DNA of 5,413 bases from Chloroflexota bacterium (GCA_024640485.1 JAHEEY010000343.1:1-5413); one strand, 5' to 3'; counted from the first letter of the stretch, positions 1 through 5,371 are shown. Notes: generated from the sequence alone by a model not told the origin. Numbers and translations: made by a program.

Positions 1-458
1 GTCGCCCGGCCGCCGTCAGCCAGCCCGCTCTCTCCCTTGATAGCCAGCAGCCCGGCACCGCTGAAAGCCAGGAGCACGCCCATCATCTTGTACCGGGTCA
101 ACTGCTCATCGGACAAGAAAAAATGGGCCAATACCACGGTGATAGCCGGCCCGGTAGTCAACAGCAGTGAGGTAACCCCGCTGGACTGGTATTTCAGGGA
201 GGTGACAATAGAGGTCATGGGAACCGCGGTGCCGATAACCCCCAGGAGGACTGCATGCCGCCAGAGCTGGCGGTCTTTCGGCCAATGCCGTTTCTGTGCG
301 AAGAGGTAGATCGCCGCGTGCCCCAGCCCCGCCAGGGTGAAACGCAGGCCAATATAGGTCGATGGCTGGAATTGGCCGACGCTGAAACGTGAAACCAGCA
401 GCGTCGAGCCATATAAAAAGCCCAGGATAGCCACATAGGGCAACGATTGAATAACCAC
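1..458 (-). CDS. EamA/DMT-family membrane transporter, N-terminal half (runs off left edge)
   Basis: Translating the minus strand from the GTG at 458 gives an open frame of 152 codons to the window edge. It starts MVIQSLPYVAILGFLYGS and carries at least four strongly hydrophobic segments. The stretch GVIGTAVPMTSIV followed by SGVTSLLLTTGPAITVV and a closing hydrophobic segment ending LLAIKG is the pattern of the first EamA domain of ten-helix drug/metabolite exporters, usually near 300 residues, so about half is present. The GTG is the first possible start, because an in-frame TAA lies two codons upstream (464-462). GGGAG at 469-465 sits 6 bases before it, a good ribosome binding site. The substrate cannot be inferred: this family exports amino acids, metabolites or drugs. 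It lies downstream of the MBL gene on the same strand, 187 bases away, with its own candidate -10 element. Confidence 0.85.
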   Translation of the reverse strand, partial: MVIQSLPYVAILGFLYGSTLLVSRFSVGQFQPSTYIGLRFTLAGLGHAAIYLFAQKRHWPKDRQLWRHAVLLGVIGTAVPMTSIVTSLKYQSSGVTSLLLTTGPAITVVLAHFFLSDEQLTRYKMMGVLLAFSGAGLLAIKGESGLADGGRA

Positions 459-536
459 AAATTACTCCCGAAGACCATGTTGTGGACACCCGGCTGGAAC
501 GGTTTCCCAAGATCCGACTGTTCACATTAGGCGGGG

Positions 537-542
537 ATTATA
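537..542 (-). promoter_or_regulatory. Candidate -10 element for the EamA transporter gene
   Basis: The minus strand reads TATAAT exactly at 542-537, preceded by TTTTGGC. Transcription would start near 530 and give a leader of about 70 bases before the GTG at 458. No convincing -35 hexamer lies 16-18 bases upstream, so this is a single-element prediction. Confidence 0.35.
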
Positions 543-645
543 GCCAAAAGCGGGGGATGCACTACTTCTTGACTGTTGACGTGGCGAATTAATGCCGCTG
601 CCTGCGGGCTGTACGCACTGAGCCTGTGAAAATAAAGAGCCGGGG

Positions 646-1545
646 CTACGCCTGACTGCGCTTCCGCAGGTACCTCATGATGCCGTCAACGGACATGAAC
701 AGGGGATTGGCGGTTTCGTAGCGGGTAATCACATCTTCCGACAGCTGATTGATTCGTGATCTCTCCCGGTTCCACGCCTCGTATTGGCGGACCAGCGCCT
801 CTCTTTCCACACCGGCCGCGACAGCAGCCTCAACGAAGGCCACCGACTCGGTCAACAGCGGCCGCAGCTGCTGGAAGTGCTCGTCAACATCATCCACTCG
901 GCCGAAGTGGGTCAGATAAAGGGTGTTCAGCTTCTCACCCACCAGCCGGTCGATAGATGTTTCCCAGGTCTCCAGATCGAACTCAGGAGGCGGCGCCGGC
1001 ACATCGACATGCTTCATGTTGGGCAGCCGGATGCCGGCCACATCTCCCGTAAAGGCGATATCACCCAGCTGATAGACCATATGATGACGGGCATGTCCAG
1101 GCGTATCCAGGGCCCGGAAGGTCAGTCCGGCGGCCTCAATCAAATCACCGTCATGCAGGGCGGTTACCCGTGCTGCCGGCGCCGGCAGCAGCTCGCCCCA
1201 GAGGGTATCCATCATCGCCCCATAAATGCGGGTGGCGCTGTAGATTAATTTCGAAGGGTCGATCAGATGCGGGGCGCCAATATGATGTACATACACCTGC
1301 GCTCCCTGCTGCGCCCACCAGCCGGCAGCCCCGGCATGGTCGAAATGAATATGGGTCACCAGAACATGCTTGATATCAGCCGGCGAATAGCCATGATGCG
1401 CGAGCTGCCGGGTCAAAACCGGCAAGGTCGCCCCCGGGCCGGTCTCGATCAAGATAGGCCCATCAGGGGCCTGGACTAAGAAAGCGGCTATCGATTGAGG
1501 GATCTGCTGGTGATCAAGATCCAAGGTGTGGATGTTCATAAGCAT
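646..1545 (-). CDS. MBL-fold metallo-hydrolase
   Basis: A complete 299-residue cytoplasmic protein of the metallo-beta-lactamase superfamily. The zinc-binding signature THIHFDHAG gives H65, H67, D69 and H70. H151 (DTPGHARHH), D168 (FTGDVAG) and H213 (YLTHFG) complete the usual two-metal ligand set, so it should be catalytically competent. There is no signal peptide. The C-terminal third (about 220-299) is a helical extension rich in charged residues, as in hydrolase-type rather than antibiotic-degrading members. Substrates in this superfamily range from thioesters and lactones to phosphodiesters, and nothing here narrows it. Two ATGs compete (1545 and 1539, encoding MLM). Neither has a good Shine-Dalgarno; an AGGG at 1564-1561 is too far away. 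No clear terminator follows the TAG at 648-646. The protein most likely belongs to the resident chromosome rather than the accessory segment beyond 1590. Confidence 0.9.
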   Translation of the reverse strand: MLMNIHTLDLDHQQIPQSIAAFLVQAPDGPILIETGPGATLPVLTRQLAHHGYSPADIKHVLVTHIHFDHAGAAGWWAQQGAQVYVHHIGAPHLIDPSKLIYSATRIYGAMMDTLWGELLPAPAARVTALHDGDLIEAAGLTFRALDTPGHARHHMVYQLGDIAFTGDVAGIRLPNMKHVDVPAPPPEFDLETWETSIDRLVGEKLNTLYLTHFGRVDDVDEHFQQLRPLLTESVAFVEAAVAAGVEREALVRQYEAWNRERSRINQLSEDVITRYETANPLFMSVDGIMRYLRKRSQA

Positions 1546-1558
1546 AATAATAGCAGTT

Positions 1559-1584
1559 ATCCCTAGAAAGAGGGGATCTTTTTT
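1559..1584 (+). terminator. Intrinsic terminator on the plus strand, opposing the local genes
   Basis: ATCCC (1559-1563) pairs with GGGAT (1573-1577), with a T-G wobble inside it and a loop of about 7 bases. It is followed by C and six T (1579-1584). The stem is short, so strength is uncertain. It would stop plus-strand (antisense) transcription, since both neighbouring genes are on the minus strand. The reverse orientation has no T-tract. Confidence 0.45.
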
Positions 1585-1588
1585 CCGG

Positions 1589-1608
1589 CTGTTCTATTCA
1601 GTTGTTAA
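1589..1608 (+). repeat. Left arm of a 3.7-kb-spaced inverted repeat
   Basis: CTATTCAGTTGTTAA (1594-1608) recurs exactly, in reverse complement, at 5312-5326. Just outside it CTGT (1589-1592) also recurs; the two arms differ only by T here versus CA in the other copy. The arm overlaps the last codons and the stop of the 437-residue gene (1598-1600). Read inward from 1590 the sequence begins TGT, like the ends of Tn7, Tn402 and Mu-type elements. CCGGC lies outside this arm and GAAAC outside the other, so no 5-base target duplication is visible. Confidence 0.6.
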
Positions 1609-2911
1609 CCGTTCCTGATATCAGGTGCCAGAGACGGGGGCCCTTCCCTTTGGGGGTGTGCCAGTAAATGTCGTGCTTTGCTGCCCGGTTGTATGCTTTG
1701 GCGGCCGTATGCCCGCTGCCGAAGAAACGTTTTGGGTGGTAATGTCGATTACCTTCAATCATCGCCTTGCCGTTCCCCGTCATCCCTTGCGTAAACAGGA
1801 CTGAAAGTTGGTGATTGATTCGTTTCTGCCGGCCCCGCGGCTGTTGGTCGTGAGGGCCAAAGTAGTTGTTGGGAAGCTGCCAGGCAAGATACTTTCTCCC
1901 AGGGAGGCCGTGCTTGCCGGCATGATCGGTTAGTTGAAAGGCGGCCTGTCCATAAGACCAGGCCAGCTCCTGGGATTGCGGATGATGCAGCTGCGGACCG
2001 ACCGCGAAGTTCTGCTGTTTCCGCACCTTGGCCGTCTTTTCGTAGTTTCGCTGGGTTCGACGGCTGATACGGCAGATCGCCTGGATGCTCTGGCGGGCGA
2101 TCGGTTTCAGGCTTTTCCCCTTGGCTTGTCTCTCTACCGCGCGTCCGCTGTGGAAGCTGGCGTAGAGATGGGCCCGGACAACGCCGATGCTTTGCGTCAG
2201 CACCGCAAGCGGGATGGCCACCGGCGCGCCGGTCAGCCGCCAGACATCGAGGGCTGCCGCCGCTCTTGCGACCGAGCGCAGCCACAGGCGGTCCTGCTTG
2301 CGCTGCCAGAAAACCCCCTCGCCTTGGCGCATCAAGTTTCGCAGCTGCCGCCAGCCGCAGACCCGCAGGGCGGAGTCTTTGCCGCACAGGTGGGCGCGCA
2401 CGTCTTCAATAGACAGCCACCCTTGCCCGGAGGCATCCAGGTGGCGCAGCAGCAGCCAGATACGCCCGGGAGCCGCCAATGATTGGCGCAGCATCCCTGT
2501 GGCCACGTCTGCGTGGAGCTTGACGTGGACTTTCTTATGGGTAGGAGGGCAGGGGGGCTCCGCTGCCGGCGATATCAAGGAGTCGGATGAGGGCAGCCAG
2601 CTCAGCGGATCTGCTGCCGGGGTTTCCCGGTTCTGCTGGTGTTGGCTGGCCGTCCGTAGGGCCGCGGTCAGCGGGACGCTCCCCCAACCCAGATGGGGCG
2701 GCAGCGGTTCGAGGCTGCCTGCCGGGGTGGCCGAAAGGGATGCGGGCTGAGACGGGGAGGACGGCGCGATACTTGAGCGTTCAAGCGCGTTGCCGGCTGC
2801 CTGCCGTTGCTGCCGCAGCAGATATAGGCGATGTTGGGCTTCTTGCAGGGCTGCAGACAGCCCCGATCCCTTTTCTGACACCGGACACGCTACTTTCTTA
2901 GTAAGAAGCAC
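1598..2911 (-). CDS. Uncharacterised protein with two helix-turn-helix-like regions
   Basis: A 437-codon open frame; I do not recognise a named family. Residues 1-125 are rich in Ser, Pro, Ala and Gln and look disordered. Residues about 150-215 (IWLLLRHLDASGQGWLSIED onward, then a GWRQLRNLM helix and FWQRKQDRLWLRS) look like a winged helix with a beta wing. Residues about 268-292 (IARQSIQAICRISRRTQRNY) look like a second helix-turn-helix, followed by a basic stretch. The C-terminal part (335-430) is aromatic and basic, with LAWQLPNNYFGPH, GRQKRINHQL and RLWHLI. This suggests a nucleic-acid-binding protein, perhaps plasmid- or element-encoded. The start is uncertain: the GTG at 2911 directly follows an in-frame TGA and has no Shine-Dalgarno. 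GTG at 2881 or a later codon is possible. The stop lies inside the inverted repeat. Confidence 0.7.
   Translation of the reverse strand: MLLTKKVACPVSEKGSGLSAALQEAQHRLYLLRQQRQAAGNALERSSIAPSSPSQPASLSATPAGSLEPLPPHLGWGSVPLTAALRTASQHQQNRETPAADPLSWLPSSDSLISPAAEPPCPPTHKKVHVKLHADVATGMLRQSLAAPGRIWLLLRHLDASGQGWLSIEDVRAHLCGKDSALRVCGWRQLRNLMRQGEGVFWQRKQDRLWLRSVARAAAALDVWRLTGAPVAIPLAVLTQSIGVVRAHLYASFHSGRAVERQAKGKSLKPIARQSIQAICRISRRTQRNYEKTAKVRKQQNFAVGPQLHHPQSQELAWSYGQAAFQLTDHAGKHGLPGRKYLAWQLPNNYFGPHDQQPRGRQKRINHQLSVLFTQGMTGNGKAMIEGNRHYHPKRFFGSGHTAAKAYNRAAKHDIYWHTPKGKGPRLWHLISGTVNN
1614..1625. repeat. 12-base perfect palindrome
   Basis: CCTGATATCAGG is self-complementary and lies in the last codons of the 437-residue gene, 5 bases from the inverted-repeat arm. 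It could be a protein binding site or chance. Confidence 0.3.
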
Positions 2912-2952
2912 TCACGCAGCCTGAACCAGTCAGCAGGAAAGATGAATCCCCA

Positions 2953-2981
2953 TTGACAGCCGAGTATGGCTATGTTATGCT
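2953..2981 (+). promoter_or_regulatory. Sigma70-type promoter of the first small RNA
   Basis: TTGACA (2953-2958) matches the -35 consensus fully. After exactly 17 bases comes TATGCT (2976-2981), four of six to TATAAT. Transcription would begin near 2988-2989. No open reading frame with a ribosome site follows on this strand before the terminator at 3104-3137, so it most likely drives an RNA. Confidence 0.7.
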
Positions 2982-2987
2982 CTTACC

Positions 2988-3137
2988 TAAGCTAGTAAGC
3001 TACCAAGGGGCATAAAACCCCCTTCCCCATTAAAGGGGCACTGTACTGAACGGTGTTGGCGGCACCAAGACAGCGAAAAACGGTAGCTTGCTTATACCAA
3101 TTGAGGCCAGGCGATAAAACGCTTGGCCTTTCTTTTT
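2988..3137 (+). ncRNA. Candidate structured small RNA, about 150 nt, family unknown
   Basis: The transcript is defined by the promoter at 2953-2981 and the terminator at 3104-3137. Read by eye, AGTAAGCTACC (2994-3004) pairs with GGTAGCTTGCT (3082-3092), an 11 bp closing stem with one G-U pair. Inside it are three hairpins: AAGGGG/CCCCTT (3005-3010 with 3019-3024), CCCC/GGGG (3025-3028 with 3035-3038, loop ATTAAA), and GGTG/CACC (3052-3055 with 3063-3066). Two purine-rich single-stranded linkers follow or separate them (3039-3050 and 3067-3081). A 12-base linker leads to the terminator. This is a four-way-junction layout. I do not match it to tRNA, 6S, tmRNA, SRP or RNase P RNA. It could act in trans, bind a protein of the neighbouring operon, or, less likely, be an attenuating leader for the ATPase gene 300 bases downstream. 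Confidence 0.6.
3104..3137 (+). terminator. Strong intrinsic terminator of the first small RNA
   Basis: AGGCCAGGCG (3104-3113) and CGCTTGGCCT (3120-3129) form a 10 bp stem with one G-U pair and an ATAAAA loop, followed by a T-rich tail TTTCTTTTT (3129-3137). This is a textbook Rho-independent terminator on the plus strand. Confidence 0.85.
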
Positions 3138-3238
3138 ATCTCTTGCAGGAAAGATGGTTCTTGAATTTGCGCGAGCGTCTGGGTTGACCTGACAATAGCG
3201 AGCATCATGCGAGAACCCTTTCTGACCGTGGAAGAGAG

Positions 3239-3262
3239 TATGCCCCAACAGGAGGGGTCATA
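3239..3262 (+). repeat. Hairpin-forming inverted repeat without T-tract
   Basis: TATGCCCC (3239-3246) pairs with GGGG-T-CATA (3254-3262), 8 bp with one bulged T and a 7-base loop AACAGGA. No T run follows, so it is not an intrinsic terminator. It lies in the otherwise featureless 3138-3313 stretch between the first small RNA and the ATPase control region. The loop and 3' arm contain AGGAGGGG, Shine-Dalgarno-like but with no start codon after it. Confidence 0.35.
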
Positions 3263-3313
3263 TCTGTATAAACCAAATCTTGAAACAGTCTATCAAATTA
3301 AGTAGGCAGTGTC

Positions 3314-3353
3314 AACAGATCTATAGCATATAGATTAGGCTTTTCGATCTGTT
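3314..3353. promoter_or_regulatory. Nested inverted repeats, likely operator of the ATPase operon
   Basis: Two perfect inverted repeats are nested. AACAGATC (3314-3321) is the complement of GATCTGTT (3346-3353). ATCTATA-GCA-TATAGAT (3319-3335) is a 7 bp dyad whose left half overlaps the outer arm. They sit 30-70 bases upstream of the predicted promoter in AT-rich DNA. A regulator encoded nearby, most simply the RHH-like protein at 4306-4863, could bind here; that is inference. TTATCAACA at 3352-3360 differs from the DnaA box TTATCCACA by one base, so a replication role is an alternative. Confidence 0.4.
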
Positions 3354-3384
3354 ATCAACATAATTCGGACATGATAGGTGTCTT

Positions 3385-3425
3385 TTGGCAAATATCTTGA
3401 CAACGGTTTAATCCTTATATAGGAT
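3385..3425 (+). promoter_or_regulatory. Promoter region of the ATPase-RHH operon (two overlapping readings)
   Basis: Reading one: TTGGCA (3385-3390), 16 bases, TTTAAT (3407-3412). Each hexamer matches five of six and would start RNA near 3419, leaving a short leader that includes AGGA. Reading two: TTGACA (3397-3402), 17 bases, TAGGAT (3420-3425), which would start RNA at about 3432, the A of the ATG, giving a leaderless message. The first fits better with the Shine-Dalgarno. Confidence 0.5.
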
Positions 3426-3431
3426 CATGAT

Positions 3432-4298
3432 ATGAGCGATAACTTTAAAATAGATCTGGAATTTAACCCTGATTGGGATCGTCTTGGTGTTGTCGTCCCT
3501 CCCTTTACGATTGAGGCGGATCCCCGCTTCATGTATCTCTCTACCGAAACGCGACGTGCCTTATCTAAGGTGAGTTATATGGTAGAGGCGGGGCAGGGCG
3601 CTTCTATAGTAGTCGGCGAAATCGGGACAGGTAAAACCACGCTGGCTTCCTGGTTTCACAGCCGCTATGACCGGCGCCCAGATTTCGTTGCCGCCAAAAT
3701 AGACGAATCCCCAAAGAAGAGCGGGCTGCTGCTGCTGCGGCGTATCGCCGCCGAGTTCGGCTTGCGCACCCGGCGGGCCACGGAAGATCAGCTCAATGAG
3801 TTCCGTGCCTTCTTGGTAGAGCAAAGCGAGAAAGGGGTGCTGCCGCTTATTATCGTCGATGAAGCCCATGAGTTGGGGCAAGAGCAGTTCGTTGAACTGC
3901 GGCGCCTGTTGAACTTCCGGGATCCCCGCGGCGGCAAAGCGTACCAGCTTATTTTGCTGGGCCGTCCGGAGCTGGATATCAACCTGCGCGAGGCCCCCGA
4001 CTTCAACGACCGGGTAGCCACACGATCTTCATTGGATCCATTGACACCCGAAGATACCAGAGCTTTGATTGAATATCGCTTACTGGCGGCCGGCCGGGAT
4101 GTGAAGGGGAGTCCGCTGTTTACAGATGATTCCATTCTCCCCATATGGCGCGAGACGCGAGGCTATCCTCGCAGCATTTGCTTGCTGTGTTTGCATCTTT
4201 GTCTGGATTTCCTGGTGAATGGTGGCGATCAGATCGATGCGCAGTTTGTGGCCGATTTCTTGTCTAGCCATGGTGGCTACCGGCAGGCATCGGACTAG
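3432..4298 (+). CDS. ExeA/TniB/TnsC-like AAA ATPase
   Basis: A 288-residue soluble protein with a complete AAA core. Walker A GEIGTGKTT is at 62-70 (K68). Walker B PLIIVDEAHEL is at 138-148 (D143, E144). Sensor 1 is QLILLGRPEL at 172-181, candidate arginine fingers are at R194/R198 (FNDRVATR), and sensor 2 is RGYPRSI at 243-249. The N-terminal FTIEADPRFMYLSTETRRAL matches the lead-in of ExeA/GspA-type ATPases, but there is no peptidoglycan-binding domain or membrane helix as in true ExeA. Stand-alone members of this shape include TniB and TnsC of transposons and uncharacterised mobile-element ATPases. AGGA at 3421-3424 lies 7 bases before the ATG. An ATG at 3427 is out of frame and closes after two codons. 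The next gene begins 7 bases after the stop, so the two are almost certainly cotranscribed. No transposase is present in the window, so a transposition role is not shown. Confidence 0.85.
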   Translation: MSDNFKIDLEFNPDWDRLGVVVPPFTIEADPRFMYLSTETRRALSKVSYMVEAGQGASIVVGEIGTGKTTLASWFHSRYDRRPDFVAAKIDESPKKSGLLLLRRIAAEFGLRTRRATEDQLNEFRAFLVEQSEKGVLPLIIVDEAHELGQEQFVELRRLLNFRDPRGGKAYQLILLGRPELDINLREAPDFNDRVATRSSLDPLTPEDTRALIEYRLLAAGRDVKGSPLFTDDSILPIWRETRGYPRSICLLCLHLCLDFLVNGGDQIDAQFVADFLSSHGGYRQASD

Positions 4299-4305
4299 CC
4301 ATTAA

Positions 4306-4863
4306 ATGAGTGATAGTAATAAGAAGGGTGGGCAGCGCCCCAGCACAATGGCGGCGCTGCTCGAAGATAAGCCTAAGCGCGGCCGCCCTCCGCGCAATGT
4401 GAGCCGGCAGAACGTTTACGTCGCACTTTCAAAAGAACAGAAGCAAGGGATGAGTGAGTTGGCCGCGCTGCTGCCTAAAGGGCTGGCACGGGCCGATTTG
4501 CCTGATATGTCGATCACCATCCTTTCGGCGCGGCTGGAATCCTTGAGACGAGATGTGGCCGACCGGAACCGGGAGATCCCGGAAGGGGTCACCGACTTCA
4601 TCTCTCTTTACTTATTGTGGGATCTGGCGCTGCCATCGGATGAAGGCGCTGCTAAATGGACTTCGATAAGAGTTTCTCCGCAGCAGGCGATCGAGCTTGG
4701 TCGGGTCTATGGCACGTTAAATGCCGCCTTCGGTGTCAATCGAAGCGAGGCGTTCGGGCTGGGGCTGGAGCTGCTCGGCCAGTACCTGAGTTCACACCCG
4801 CTACCAGAGGGGAAGGTGACTCTGGCTGAAGTTCGGAAAGAGATCAAACGCATTTATTTATGA
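4306..4863 (+). CDS. Basic DNA-binding-like protein: AT-hook plus two ribbon-helix-helix-like segments
   Basis: 185 residues, no recognised family name. Residues 1-35 are basic and polar and contain KPKRGRPPR (22-30), an AT-hook-like minor-groove motif. Residues 34-85 (RQNVYVALSKEQKQGMSELA, then a helix SITILSARLESLRRDV) and residues 118-162 (WTSIRVSPQQAIELGRVYGT, then GVNRSEAFGLGLELLGQYL) each show a short beta strand and two helices, the ribbon-helix-helix order. The second copy is the clearer one. RHH proteins work as dimers, so one chain could supply both halves; this is inference from pattern. The tail VTLAEVRKEIKRIYL is helical. No Shine-Dalgarno precedes the ATG, and with a 7-base gap after the ATPase stop, translation is probably coupled. 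Likely roles are autorepression at the dyads upstream of the operon, or recruiting the ATPase to DNA. Confidence 0.75.
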   Translation: MSDSNKKGGQRPSTMAALLEDKPKRGRPPRNVSRQNVYVALSKEQKQGMSELAALLPKGLARADLPDMSITILSARLESLRRDVADRNREIPEGVTDFISLYLLWDLALPSDEGAAKWTSIRVSPQQAIELGRVYGTLNAAFGVNRSEAFGLGLELLGQYLSSHPLPEGKVTLAEVRKEIKRIYL

Positions 4864-5088
4864 GTAGCTCATAATTAAATCCTTTTTCCCTTCATTCGCT
4901 GGTGGTGAGGGTAGGGGGTTGGACGGTAGAACCGGCGGTATTTGAGAAGGTAGTCAGTCTACTACTGGCGCTTGATCGAGCTATGGTATATAGTTGCTTT
5001 TGTTGATGTGGGTTTACAGTATAGAACGACTTTCCTGGAGGTGAACAAGGAGAATACAACGAATTACCAAAAATCGTTGACGAATTCC
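4864..5088. other. Gene-free gap after the operon, with a G-rich tract
   Basis: I see no gene here. TGAG-TAG-CTCA (4861-4871), ahead of a T-rich stretch (4883-4887), is at best a weak terminator for the operon. On the plus strand 4901-4922 has five G runs (GG, GG, GGG, GGGGG, GG) with 1-3 base spacers and could form a two-tetrad quadruplex. GTAG (4951-4954) and CTAC (4960-4963) form a small dyad. GGAG and AAGGAG near 5037-5052 look like ribosome sites but are not followed by a usable start. Confidence 0.4.
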
Positions 5089-5117
5089 TTGACAGCTCCC
5101 AAGGTACCCGCTATAAT
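5089..5117 (+). promoter_or_regulatory. Perfect-consensus sigma70 promoter of the second small RNA
   Basis: TTGACA (5089-5094), exactly 17 bases, TATAAT (5112-5117): both hexamers and the spacing are consensus. A second TTGAC lies 12 bases upstream (5077-5081). The predicted start is near 5123-5125. No open reading frame with a start codon lies between here and the terminator. Confidence 0.85.
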
Positions 5118-5123
5118 CCCGCA

Positions 5124-5249
5124 TGTAGTTGAGTGATGCAGTCGTCTTCGGGCGAATCATCCAAGAAAACTGAGAGAGCTTACAAGCTCGGCGCACACAG
5201 AAAGATTAAGTTGTAAACAACGGCATCCAATATTCTGGGCCGTTTTTTT
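5124..5249 (+). ncRNA. Candidate structured small RNA, about 126 nt, family unknown
   Basis: Bounded by a consensus promoter and an intrinsic terminator. Hairpin 1 has GATG (5135-5138) pairing with CATC (5158-5161). Next come a bulged C, an A-T pair and a G-A mismatch. The inner stem TCGTC (5142-5146) pairs with GGCGA (5151-5155). It is closed by a TTCG loop in the C(UUCG)G context, an exceptionally stable tetraloop. Hairpin 2 has GAGCT (5176-5180) pairing with AGCTC (5185-5189), loop TACA. A 20-base purine-rich linker (5190-5209) follows. GTTG/CAAC (5210-5213 with 5218-5221) is a small hairpin that shares bases with the terminator stem, so the two exclude each other. I do not recognise the family. 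It has no sequence similarity to the first small RNA beyond short chance matches. Confidence 0.65.
5219..5249 (+). terminator. Intrinsic terminator of the second small RNA
   Basis: AACGGC (5219-5224) pairs with GCCGTT (5239-5244). After a two-base AT bulge, CCA (5227-5229) pairs with TGG (5236-5238), leaving a six-base loop. Seven T follow (5243-5249). Confidence 0.8.
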
Positions 5250-5311
5250 GTGTCTAGATTTCTTCTGGGCAGCAGCAATCGGTGTGGCGCGCAAATGGCT
5301 TGTACGATACT

Positions 5312-5332
5312 TTAACAACTGAATAGTGACAG
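5312..5332 (-). repeat. Right arm of the 3.7-kb-spaced inverted repeat
   Basis: TTAACAACTGAATAG (5312-5326) is the exact reverse complement of 1594-1608, followed after TG by ACAG (5329-5332), matching CTGT of the left arm. Read inward on the minus strand from 5331 it begins TGT. It is non-coding here: the in-frame continuation upstream has no start codon. About 65 bases further out CGGAAAAAA (5398-5406) matches the complement of 1579-1587, which lies directly beside the left arm. Confidence 0.6.
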
Positions 5333-5371
5333 AAACAATGCAAGCGGAAACCTGAATTTCTGAAGAACAAA

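Noticed and set aside
3030..3248. 72-codon open frame on the minus strand across the first small RNA
   Set aside because: It runs through the strong terminator hairpin, lacks a clear ribosome site and has no recognisable domain. The plus-strand RNA explains the sequence better.
3432..4298. Calling the ATPase a true ExeA secretion protein
   Set aside because: It lacks the membrane helix and the peptidoglycan-binding domain, and no secretion genes are nearby.
5041..5136. 31-codon GTG-started frame upstream of the second RNA
   Set aside because: The GGAG touches the GTG directly, leaving no spacing, and the frame covers the consensus promoter.
2995..5183. Seven-base complementarity between the two small RNAs (GTAAGCT 2995-3001 and AGCTTAC 5177-5183)
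   Set aside because: About one such match is expected by chance between RNAs of this size, and both segments are already used in internal stems.
5014..5196. 60-codon minus-strand open frame over the second promoter and RNA
   Set aside because: It overlaps a perfect promoter and RNA hairpins on the other strand and shows no protein-like pattern.
5248..5322. Small hydrophobic peptide ending FFWAAAIGVARKWLVRYFNN, toxin-like
   Set aside because: The only start is a TTG inside the terminator T-tract, with no ribosome site. The stop falls in the repeat arm by chance. Probably not translated.
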